Shown one piece after another: positions 26,325 through 34,025 of a stretch of 64,000 nucleotides of DNA; positions within the stretch are counted from its first letter, which is position 1, and every line of letters begins with the position of its first letter. The notes under the pieces were generated by a model. That model saw only the letters and a program-made list of their open reading frames with translations, was not told the origin of the DNA and ran no database searches. Source of the DNA: Candidatus Melainabacteria bacterium (GTDB lineage: Bacteria; Cyanobacteriota; Vampirovibrionia; Vampirovibrionales; Vampirovibrionaceae); contig CABHPA010000111.1 of the NCBI GenBank assembly GCA_902168245.1, positions 1 to 64,000 of the forward strand, given 5' to 3'. A program made the translations under genes and the position numbers.

Positions 26325-26849
26325 TTACTGGCTGGTTGCCGCCTGCATGGCCTGCAAGCGCCCCACATGGTTGTAATGGCACACCGCCAGCGCCAGCCCG
26401 TCCGCCGCGTCATCCGGGGTAGGCTTTTTCTCCAGATGCAGCAAATCCACCAGCATGTTCTGGATTTCGGCCTTTTCCGACTTTCCGTAGCCGGTAATAG
26501 CCTGTTTGACCTGCATGGGCGTATATTCGTAAACCGGAAGGCCAAAGCGGTGAATCAGCATCAGAATAACCCCGCGCGCCTGCGATACCGGCACCATAGT
26601 GGTGGCGTTGCGGAAGAAGAACATACGCTCTATCGCAACCACGTCGGGACACAAGTGGGTCATCAGCTCGGTGAGATCATCGTGAATCTCTTGAAGGCGC
26701 GCGCCATCCGGCTTATCTTTAGAAGTGGTGATCACGCCCCACTGGCAAGGGCCAAACCCTTCCATACCGGGAGCATCACCCGTGGGTACAATTTCCAGCA
26801 GGCCGAAACCCACCCTGCCTAAACCCGGATCAATGCCTAAAATTCTCAT
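26325..26849 (-). CDS. ruvC: Holliday junction resolvase RuvC
   Basis: Cuts Holliday junctions during recombinational repair. Catalytic acids are visible: Asp7 in MRILGIDPGLGRVGFG, Glu in AIERMFFFRNATT, and Asp in the C-terminal DDAADGLALAVCH. From ATG 26849 the length is 174 residues, exactly the usual size, while the frame extends 22 codons upstream. No Shine-Dalgarno is present; TATAAT ends 7 nt before this ATG, a leaderless arrangement that supports the start. It diverges from lnt. ruvA and ruvB are not in the window. Confidence 0.96.
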   Translation of the reverse strand: MRILGIDPGLGRVGFGLLEIVPTGDAPGMEGFGPCQWGVITTSKDKPDGARLQEIHDDLTELMTHLCPDVVAIERMFFFRNATTMVPVSQARGVILMLIHRFGLPVYEYTPMQVKQAITGYGKSEKAEIQNMLVDLLHLEKKPTPDDAADGLALAVCHYNHVGRLQAMQAATSQ

Positions 26850-26856
26850 AGAGTGC

Positions 26857-26887
26857 ATTATAGCAAGACGCCTTATGCCAGGCTCAA
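26857..26887 (-). promoter_or_regulatory. Promoter of ruvC, leaderless type
   Basis: TTGAGC (26882-26887), 19 bp spacer, perfect TATAAT (26857-26862), then 7 nt to ATG 26849. The spacer is a little long. Confidence 0.5.
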
Positions 26888-26932
26888 AAAAATTAGCCTG
26901 CTCTACGGTCAGCAATCACAGGAAGCCCAGCC

Positions 26933-28453
26933 ATGCCAATTTCTGAAGCCAATGCCTATAAACTGCGCATGGCGGGTTGCGGCCTGGTGCTGGGGCTTAG
27001 CGCGCCAGGCTTCGGGTTCTGGAAGCTGGCCTGGCTGGCCCTGATTCCGGCGCTATACTGGAGTACCCGACAAACAAGCCTGAGAACCGTCTTTTGGGGC
27101 GGGTTATTGCTGGGGTTTGTGTTTCAGGGTTTGTATTGTCTGTGGTTTTTTGATTTGCACCCGCTCACCTGGCTGGGATTTGACGAACTGGGCAGCCGAC
27201 TGGTTACACTGGCTGGCTGGTTACTGATTGCCGCTGAAGGAGGCTTGTTAACCGGCCTGCTATTTGCCATTTACCGAAAGCTGCCCCCTCCCTGGGCCAG
27301 TGTTTTGCTGTTCCCCGCGCTATGGGTGCTGGTGTTTTCCTTGCTAAATTGCACCCCCATGGCCTTACCCTGGGGCTTGCTGGAATACACCCAGGCTTCC
27401 TTGTGGCCCATGCGCCTTCTGGCAGGCTTGATTTCGGGCAGCGGCCTGACTGTTTTACTCGTTTTACACAATACAGCCTGGGCGGAATATTTCCGAAACA
27501 CCGGCAATTTACTGCAAACGCGCTGGAAATTTTTTCTGCCCGTCATACTCCCGGTCATCATCGGGCTGATGCAACAGATGCCAAGCCCCTATCATCCAAC
27601 AACGCCATGGCCCATGCCCGTTGCCGTGGCGCAGGCCAATATTCCGATTGAAATGATCCGATCTGGGCAGCTCAACCAGGATATTATTGGGCCTGCCTAC
27701 ATCAACCCCATCAAACCAATGGATTTTCCGCCCGGCACATTGCTGGTTTACCCAGAAGAAGGCGTGGCGCCCGGCTGGACGCCCACCGAAAACCCGTACG
27801 CCAATCCTAACTTAAAAGCCCTGGCCGTGCTGGCGGCGCAAAAAAAGATTTATATCGCCGTGGGCGTCAGCGCCATAGCGCCGGATAACCGACGTTATAA
27901 CGCCATCGCCATCATCCCTCCCGATTCAACAAAGCCCTGGCGGTATTACAAACGTCGGCTGGTGCCTTTTGGGGAATTTACCCCCTATGGCCTGGGAGAA
28001 CCGATCGCGGAACTTTTAGACCATCTGGGCATTGATTATTCCACCCCGTACGACGCCGGGGCCGAGAGCCCTGTGTTTCAGGCCGGGCCTGCCCGAATCG
28101 GGGTGCTGGTCTGCTTTGAACTGATTGATTCGGCCCCGCTGGCGGGCGGATACGCGGCGCAATACAAGCAGCACGGGGCCAACCTGCTGATTAACGCCAG
28201 CAATCTGGGCTGGTTCCATGAAAACCCGTTGATGGAAGCGCAATTTTTAGCCATTGGGCAAATTCGCGCCGCAGAAACCGGGCTGCCCATCGTTATATCC
28301 AGCAATACGGGGATTTCCGCCATTCTCTCTGATCACGGCGATATTTTAAAACGCACCTATCCCCAACACGTTTTTCAACACAAAACCCAAGTTATTTTCT
28401 ACAATGGTAAGAAAGTAACCATTCATCCTCGGTCATCCGCACCGATGAGATGA
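26933..28453 (+). CDS. lnt: Apolipoprotein N-acyltransferase
   Basis: Adds the third acyl chain to lipoproteins at the outer face of the inner membrane. About six N-terminal membrane helices (residues ~12-210) precede a CN-hydrolase domain. The catalytic Glu is in LLVYPEEGVAPG, Lys in YYKRRLVPFGEFTPYG, and Cys in IGVLVCFELIDSAP (most homologues have CYE at this site). Length 506, normal. AGGAAG is 9 nt before the ATG. Its presence supports a diderm envelope with triacylated lipoproteins. Confidence 0.95.
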   Translation: MPISEANAYKLRMAGCGLVLGLSAPGFGFWKLAWLALIPALYWSTRQTSLRTVFWGGLLLGFVFQGLYCLWFFDLHPLTWLGFDELGSRLVTLAGWLLIAAEGGLLTGLLFAIYRKLPPPWASVLLFPALWVLVFSLLNCTPMALPWGLLEYTQASLWPMRLLAGLISGSGLTVLLVLHNTAWAEYFRNTGNLLQTRWKFFLPVILPVIIGLMQQMPSPYHPTTPWPMPVAVAQANIPIEMIRSGQLNQDIIGPAYINPIKPMDFPPGTLLVYPEEGVAPGWTPTENPYANPNLKALAVLAAQKKIYIAVGVSAIAPDNRRYNAIAIIPPDSTKPWRYYKRRLVPFGEFTPYGLGEPIAELLDHLGIDYSTPYDAGAESPVFQAGPARIGVLVCFELIDSAPLAGGYAAQYKQHGANLLINASNLGWFHENPLMEAQFLAIGQIRAAETGLPIVISSNTGISAILSDHGDILKRTYPQHVFQHKTQVIFYNGKKVTIHPRSSAPMR

Positions 28454-28482
28454 TTGGGTTAAATCCGCACTATTCAATTGAT

Positions 28483-28510
28483 TTGTAAGAGTACAAAGTG
28501 GGCTTATACT
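28483..28510 (+). promoter_or_regulatory. Probable promoter of the TPR gene
   Basis: TTGTAA (28483-28488), 16 bp spacer, TATACT (28505-28510), giving a leader of about 45 nt before ATG 28564. Confidence 0.4.
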
Positions 28511-28563
28511 GAGCACAAAGACGTTCGGTTTTTGACTCGCCATGGAGAAACTGACGATCCATT

Positions 28564-29748
28564 ATGTCTGTTAGCATCATTAAACTGGTGGCCATCGGCT
28601 TTATCAAAAGGCCCGCCAATTCATTGCTCTTAAAGCAGTGCGAAGAACTTTACATCTACGGCGTATTGAGCCAATTAGCCAGATTTAGCGAAGTGCAGTA
28701 CAAGGATCTAGCCACTTTGCCGGAGCAGGTCAGCCTGGGGCATGAGCTTTCCGAATCGGAAACGCTGCAAAAACTACAGCAGATTTGTAAATCCACCCGC
28801 ACCCAGTACCTGCTGAGTGGGGAGATTATGGCCAGCGCCACCTCCAAACAGGATTTATACGTGAATTTTAAACTGTTTGACGCCCACAGCGGGGCATACA
28901 CGGTGGATGAAACGGAAACTCTGGTGCTGGAAACCAAAATGATCGGCGATGAGAGCGCCCCGAACCTGGACCCTCAGGAACTCAATCGGGTGATCAATTT
29001 AACCGTGAGCCAACTCATGAAAACCATCCCCGGCGCCAACGAAGACGGCAAGGCCGACTATCTGGCGCCGCTCAGCGATTCGCTGCAAGCCATGCGCCTG
29101 ATTTTACGGGCACATCAGACGACTTCGGTGCAAGAAAAAGTCATGCTGTACGAGGCGGCCATTCGGGAGGATATTCGCCTGGAAACCGCTTATTACCATT
29201 TGGCGCGCACCTACAAGCACGAACACCAGTTTGAGAAAAGCGTGGTGTACTACCGGGAAACCCTCAAGGCGTCGCATGCGTCCCGCCGGAACAAGGCCGT
29301 TTACTCCACGGAGGCGGGCATTTCCTGCGCGTTGCTGGGCCGCCATGACCTGGCCCTGCAATGGTGGCTGCGGGCCATTGATTACGACGCCACCTACATC
29401 AGCCCCTACTTTAATATTGCCAACACCCACGAAGACCAGGACAATTACGCCGAGGCCGAAGCCTACTTCCTGAAAGCGCAAGAGCTAGCCCCGGACGACT
29501 TTCGAACGTTTTTTAACCTGGCCCGAATTTATTCCAAAATGGGCATTTGGGAAAAAGCGCTCAGCCAGTACCAGTTCCAACTCAGAACCGAGGACGGAGA
29601 TCCGTGGTGCCATAGCGATGTGGCCACCTGCTACCTGAACCTGGGCGATATTGAAAACGCCAAGCGCCACTTGGAAAAAACCCTGACTCTGGATCCGGAA
29701 GGCGAGGCCGGGCAGTACGCGCAACTGATCCTGGGCGGGTTTGGCTAG
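28564..29748 (+). CDS. TPR-repeat protein with unusual N-terminal domain
   Basis: A 394-residue protein. Residues 1 to about 165 form an alpha/beta region (VSIIKLVAIGFIKRPANSLL, then TRTQYLLSGEIMAS and YVNFKLFDAHSGAYTVDE), resembling the domain seen before TPRs in adenylate-cyclase-like or TolB-like proteins, in which a 'construct a short-lived list of parameters' role is known; exact family not certain. From ~195 to the end there are five or so tetratricopeptide units (e.g. AYYHLARTYKHEHQFEKSVV, PYFNIANTHEDQDNYAEAEA), implying protein binding. No signal peptide or membrane helix. It appears monocistronic. Confidence 0.7.
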   Translation: MSVSIIKLVAIGFIKRPANSLLLKQCEELYIYGVLSQLARFSEVQYKDLATLPEQVSLGHELSESETLQKLQQICKSTRTQYLLSGEIMASATSKQDLYVNFKLFDAHSGAYTVDETETLVLETKMIGDESAPNLDPQELNRVINLTVSQLMKTIPGANEDGKADYLAPLSDSLQAMRLILRAHQTTSVQEKVMLYEAAIREDIRLETAYYHLARTYKHEHQFEKSVVYYRETLKASHASRRNKAVYSTEAGISCALLGRHDLALQWWLRAIDYDATYISPYFNIANTHEDQDNYAEAEAYFLKAQELAPDDFRTFFNLARIYSKMGIWEKALSQYQFQLRTEDGDPWCHSDVATCYLNLGDIENAKRHLEKTLTLDPEGEAGQYAQLILGGFG

Positions 29749-29985
29749 GGAAAAAGGCAGCGTTCCCTTCCACACGACGGGACTTGCCACATTAAAATTT
29801 TGCGCTGCTATTTTACTTTTATTTGCCTTGCGCTAAGCTTCGAGAACTAAACTCGCGGGCCTAAGCTAAAATGCGCGGGTCTCCAGCCTGAACATCGGGC
29901 GGTTTAGATGTGGGTTTCAACAAAGTGAAAACAAAAAGTGGTGTTTCATGCAGGCGTTTTGTCGCCTTTAAAAGGAGATCTCAGC

Positions 29986-30849
29986 ATGCTTCTGGCCTCT
30001 CATTGCGCCGCGATACCGGGCGCAAGCCCCAAGATGGCAAGGCAAGCCCCAGCCATGGCGTATCCAAAAGCGCCCTTACCGGGAAAAGCATTTTCCGCAA
30101 AAACCCTAACCTTTGGCGGAGTCGCCTTGAGCCGCTTTGCCAACCCGGAGCCAACACCCCACCCGGAAAGCTTTATGGCCCGCTTTTACCGCAGGCACCT
30201 GATGGCGCTGACCACCGCCATTGCCAGCACCGGCCAAAACTGGCTCCAAAAAATGGGATGGAGGCAACGGCCCCATCAATCCGGCATGCTGGTATTTTCA
30301 GCCACTCCAAAGATGCTGGCTGAAAACGACGGCATTGAATTACCACCCGTTCGGGAATTTCAGTTGGAACTGTCGTCCCAAACGTTAAAAAAACAGACTA
30401 AGGCAGCATCCCCTAACACGCCTGCCGACTTGGCGGACGCCTCTAAAATCTTGTCCCATCAGCCACCAACCCTTTCCCCAAAGAAGGCAGCGCCTGATGA
30501 GCTTTCCGGCGATGCCCGCCAACCAGCTTCTACGATACCGGAACTTCCCCTGGAGCAACCTGTGGGCAAATCACCCGGGCAGAAGCATATGCCGGACACG
30601 CCGCAGGAATTACCCGCTTTAACCTTGATGGACGACCTGACTCCCGACAACGTGAGCGAGGCCAGCACATCCTCTTCCATTGAAATGATTGAACACCCGT
30701 ATGCCACAACCAGAGTGAGGAGCCAGGACGACCTGGAAGCCGGATGGAATCTGGTGGAAGGAACAGGCGAAGCTGAACGGCAGGAAAAGCCTTTCCCTAA
30801 AAAATCCAGGCTCGGCGCATTACAAAAACGGCTCTCCCTGAAAGGCTAG
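29986..30849 (+). CDS. Hypothetical protein, disordered C-terminal half
   Basis: A 287-residue protein I do not recognise. AAAGGAG is 8 nt before ATG 29986, so this start is well supported over the longer frame from 29938. The first ~110 residues are basic with Ala, Pro and Met (FMARFYRRHLMALTTAIAS may be an amphipathic helix); residues ~130-250 are Pro, Ser, Thr and Glu rich and probably disordered; the end is basic (KKSRLGALQKRLSLKG). It shares an 11-base upstream string with the large gene at 31197. Function unknown. Confidence 0.6.
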   Translation: MLLASHCAAIPGASPKMARQAPAMAYPKAPLPGKAFSAKTLTFGGVALSRFANPEPTPHPESFMARFYRRHLMALTTAIASTGQNWLQKMGWRQRPHQSGMLVFSATPKMLAENDGIELPPVREFQLELSSQTLKKQTKAASPNTPADLADASKILSHQPPTLSPKKAAPDELSGDARQPASTIPELPLEQPVGKSPGQKHMPDTPQELPALTLMDDLTPDNVSEASTSSSIEMIEHPYATTRVRSQDDLEAGWNLVEGTGEAERQEKPFPKKSRLGALQKRLSLKG

Positions 30850-31196
30850 AGCGACAGTAAAACCGGAATGCCAGCCGGAGGGCAAGCCAATGGGACGCGC
30901 CGCCAACGGAAACAGGCAAGGCTTGCATGAAAGACAGCTTTGTTTGCATAATAGGCCGAGTCCATTACAAGCGGCTATTTCCCGTAAGCGTTCGTTCGGT
31001 TTTACGGCATGGTCATTTCCCAGGATTCTACGCCAAACCAGGCCTTACTTTTGGCTTTCTTTTGGTCTTGACTCAAATTCTCGCGCCATTTTCAACTTTG
31101 TAAAGCATTATTGCAGGGCCGCTTTCCGCAAAACGCACAAAGTGGTGTTGAGGTGTTTTATAAAGGCAAGTTCGCATCCCAACCAGGAGACTTCGC
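30850..31196 (+). other. 347-bp gap with one possible short ORF
   Basis: Between two hypothetical genes. It contains the ORF 30927-31103 and, at 31139-31149, the string AAAGTGGTGTT, which also occurs upstream of the previous gene. No terminator seen. Confidence 0.4.
30927..31103 (+). CDS. Possible 58-residue membrane peptide
   Basis: ATG 30927 has AAGG 5 nt upstream. The N-terminal half is basic (HYKRLFPVSVRSVLRHGH) and the C-terminal half is hydrophobic (GLTFGFLLVLTQILAPFSTL), giving one potential membrane helix. No other evidence of translation; it could be chance. Confidence 0.25.
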   Translation: MKDSFVCIIGRVHYKRLFPVSVRSVLRHGHFPGFYAKPGLTFGFLLVLTQILAPFSTL

Positions 31197-32933
31197 ATGA
31201 GCTCACCCATTACCGGCACCCAGGTTCTCCCTTATCCTCAATATCCACAGCAACAACCAGGCGCCGCTTTCCCAGGTGCAGCTTCCCAAGGCGGATTTCC
31301 AGGAGCGCCCGCTGGCGGCCCGCAAGGCGCGGCAGGCGGAGTGCCTCAGGATGTATTCGAAAACAACCCCGCCCTGCAACAGGCGTTGATGCAGGCAATG
31401 GCCCAGCAACAGCCTGCTGCACCCCAGGCAGGGCAGCCGACACAAGCTCAGGGAAGCATTACAGAGTATCCGGGTGGCGGTTTTGCGGATAAAAACATCA
31501 GCCTCTCCGGCGGCGGGGGCGGATTCTTTAGCGGCTGGAAAGGCTGGGGAACCATTGCGGCAGTGGCAACCACCATTGCGGTCGCCTTCTGGAACAAAGA
31601 CAAAATTTGGAGCTTATTCGGCAAAAGCGCATCCGCCAAGGCCGCCGAATTGCTGAAAAACCTGCATGGCACCGAAAAAGGCCTGCAAACCGAACTGGCC
31701 AAGGCCGCTCCCGAAGCGGACACCGTGGCAGGCTTTGGCTCTGGCATCAGCGAATTTGTGGAAAAAACCAAAAAGCTGCTTGGTGACGACAGCGGCAAGC
31801 ACGAAGTGCTGGACGGGCTGCACAGCAACTTTGAGAAACTGAAAGACGCGCTTGGCAAAAAAGAAAGCATCACGGATCACCATAAAGAGCTGTCCCAATC
31901 GTTTAACCGCGTGTACAGCGAAGTCATCAAGCCGACCGATGCGTTCAAGACCGCCGTACAGGAGCATTTGGGCGACACCCATAAAGCTGCAACCGAAGCG
32001 GCTGACAGCCTGCTTGAAAAACTGGCGGGCGAAAACCCGCCCACCGGCAAGGAGGCGATTCAGGAGCTTGAAGAACGTCTGAGCGAACATACCACTGCCG
32101 CTGAGCGCATGCTGGAAGATCATGGCCTGGGCAAAGAGTTCTTCAATCCCGAGGAACTGCTGCAAAAAGCCAGCCAAGGCGATGTAGCAGACAGGCAGCA
32201 AGCCCTGGAAACCCTGAAACATAAGCTAAACCTGGCGCATAGCAATCAGTTTGGCCTAAGCCCATTGCAGCAGGACTTTAAGCGAGCCAGTCAGGGCAAA
32301 GCAGAAATTGAGCAGGCGATTACCAAGGCCAAAACCGCCCTGGGCAGCGAAAAACTTTCGGAAACCAGCATCAAGGCCGCCAAAGACAAAGCCACTGCCG
32401 CCGAAAAAGCCGCCGCAGGAATTGTAAAATCGCACGTGGACGATGATATCCGGTTTGCGGAAGAACTGGCCCAAAAAACACCCGAGGAAGTGGCGAACAC
32501 ATTGCCCGGAGAACTGACCAAGGCAGCCGAGCAGCATAAAGCCGCCATCCAAGCGGCGGATCAGAAACTGGCCACACAACTTTCCGAAGATGAAAGAACC
32601 CAAGCCCTTGCAGAGAAACAGGCAGCGGAAAAACTGCTGAACAAAGTCGCTGAGCGGCAGAAACACGTTGCGGATCTCAATAAAAGGCCGCTACTGGGTA
32701 CACCGCCGACCATCGGGGAAAAAGCCAAGGAAATTAAGGAAAAAGCCGCCGAACAGCTGAAAAAGCTGGAGGAGGCAGAGGCGACCAAGCAGGCGCACAG
32801 TGCGCTGGCGCAGGAAAGGGCCGATACCCAGGCATTGCACGACACCAAAGTCGAAGAGCTGGCCAAAGCACAGGAAGAACTAGCCAGCTCCAAAAAAGCC
32901 CTGGAGGAAGAGGCTGCGCCCCCGGAAACGTAA
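31197..32933 (+). CDS. Large helical membrane-anchored protein of unknown function
   Basis: A 578-residue protein I do not recognise. Residues 1-~95 are low-complexity (Pro, Gln, Gly, Ala; YPQYPQQQPGAAFPG). A Gly run leads to one membrane helix (~117-132, WGTIAAVATTIAVAFW). The remaining ~440 residues are Ala, Lys, Glu, Leu rich and predicted to be long alpha-helices or coiled coil, with no Cys. AGGAGA is 6 nt before the ATG. A filament, tether or envelope-spanning structural role fits the layout but is inference. It is preceded by another unrecognised protein and followed by an LD-carboxypeptidase. Confidence 0.7.
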   Translation: MSSPITGTQVLPYPQYPQQQPGAAFPGAASQGGFPGAPAGGPQGAAGGVPQDVFENNPALQQALMQAMAQQQPAAPQAGQPTQAQGSITEYPGGGFADKNISLSGGGGGFFSGWKGWGTIAAVATTIAVAFWNKDKIWSLFGKSASAKAAELLKNLHGTEKGLQTELAKAAPEADTVAGFGSGISEFVEKTKKLLGDDSGKHEVLDGLHSNFEKLKDALGKKESITDHHKELSQSFNRVYSEVIKPTDAFKTAVQEHLGDTHKAATEAADSLLEKLAGENPPTGKEAIQELEERLSEHTTAAERMLEDHGLGKEFFNPEELLQKASQGDVADRQQALETLKHKLNLAHSNQFGLSPLQQDFKRASQGKAEIEQAITKAKTALGSEKLSETSIKAAKDKATAAEKAAAGIVKSHVDDDIRFAEELAQKTPEEVANTLPGELTKAAEQHKAAIQAADQKLATQLSEDERTQALAEKQAAEKLLNKVAERQKHVADLNKRPLLGTPPTIGEKAKEIKEKAAEQLKKLEEAEATKQAHSALAQERADTQALHDTKVEELAKAQEELASSKKALEEEAAPPET

Positions 32934-33009
32934 GCCGCCTAGCCCTCGCCGCAAGCGAAGCAAAAAACTGAGCTACAATAAGGCTGTTCCATGTAAAGGA
33001 GCGGCCTTA

Positions 33010-33984
33010 TTGATTATGCATAGCCATTTACCAGCCATTCAGGCGCCAACGCGGCCCAAGGCGTTAAAACCCGGCGATACCATTGCCATTATTTCCCCGG
33101 CGGGAGCCACACCCTGCAATACCAGCCAAGATGGGCCAGACGCCTTTGAGCAAGGCCATGATCTATTAAAAGCCGCGGGTTTTAAAGTCAAGTTAATGCC
33201 CAACGCCAAAAACAAGCGGCTCTATCTGGCCGGTACGGACGCCGAGCGTCTGGCGGATTTGCATGCCGCCTTTCAGGATCCGGATATCGACGGCATTTTA
33301 TGCGCCAGGGGCGGCTACGGCTGCATGCGACTATTGCCGCAACTGGATTTTGAGCTGGTTCACCAGAATCCCAAGGTGATGATTGGCTTTAGCGATGTGA
33401 CCGCATTACTGCTTCCTTTTTACCAGAAAAGCGGTTTGATTGGCTTTTATGGCCCCATGCTCACCTCAAACCTGATTCATGGTGAGCCTTACAGCCAGGC
33501 CGAATTACTCAAACTGATTGGCGGTGACTGCCAAACACCCTACACTGTTCCAAACCGGGATGACTATCACCCCTTTCGCCCCGGCATGGCGGAAGGCCGA
33601 CTGATTGGCGGCAATCTTTCCCTGCTGGCGGCATTGTGCGGAACGCCTTGGCAACCCGAAACCGCCGGACACATCCTGTTTATTGAGGACTGGAAAGAGA
33701 AATACTACTCACTGGATCGGCAATTCGAGCAACTGAAGCTGGCTGGACTGTTTGAAGGCATTACCGGCCTTCTGCTGTGCGATTTTTCCGAAATCGAGCC
33801 GGAGCCGGAACAAAGCCTAACGGACTTCCTGAAGGGGTTGACTGATTTCGTGAAAGTGCCGACGGGTTACGGCTTTTCGGTAGGGCATGGCGAACAGACC
33901 GCAACTCTCCCCATTGGCGGCATGGCTCGCTTTAACGCAGACACAGGCATACTCAGCCTGCTGGAGTCTCCGGTGACACTTTAA
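33010..33984 (+). CDS. ldcA: LD-carboxypeptidase (S66 family)
   Basis: Removes the terminal D-alanine from tetrapeptides in peptidoglycan recycling. Visible: PGDTIAIISPAG near the N-terminus, ARGGYGCMRLLPQLD, the nucleophile Ser in IGFSDVTAL, LIGGNLSLL preceding the acidic residue, and the His in SVGHGEQTATLPIG. Length 324. TTG 33010 has AAAGGAG 8 nt upstream; ATG 33016 is the alternative (14 nt). Together with nagZ at 48 kb and dapF at 36 kb it belongs to cell-wall turnover. A TACAAT box at 32974 may be its promoter. Confidence 0.92.
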   Translation: MIMHSHLPAIQAPTRPKALKPGDTIAIISPAGATPCNTSQDGPDAFEQGHDLLKAAGFKVKLMPNAKNKRLYLAGTDAERLADLHAAFQDPDIDGILCARGGYGCMRLLPQLDFELVHQNPKVMIGFSDVTALLLPFYQKSGLIGFYGPMLTSNLIHGEPYSQAELLKLIGGDCQTPYTVPNRDDYHPFRPGMAEGRLIGGNLSLLAALCGTPWQPETAGHILFIEDWKEKYYSLDRQFEQLKLAGLFEGITGLLLCDFSEIEPEPEQSLTDFLKGLTDFVKVPTGYGFSVGHGEQTATLPIGGMARFNADTGILSLLESPVTL

Positions 33985-34025
33985 ATCGGGCTTATTGAGG
34001 TTTCAGCCGCTCTAGGAGCGTCCAG

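Noticed and set aside
26879-26900. CAGGCT/AGCCTG inverted repeat between ruvC and lnt
   Set aside because: Only 6 bp of stem with an A-rich loop in a promoter region; too weak to call a terminator or operator.
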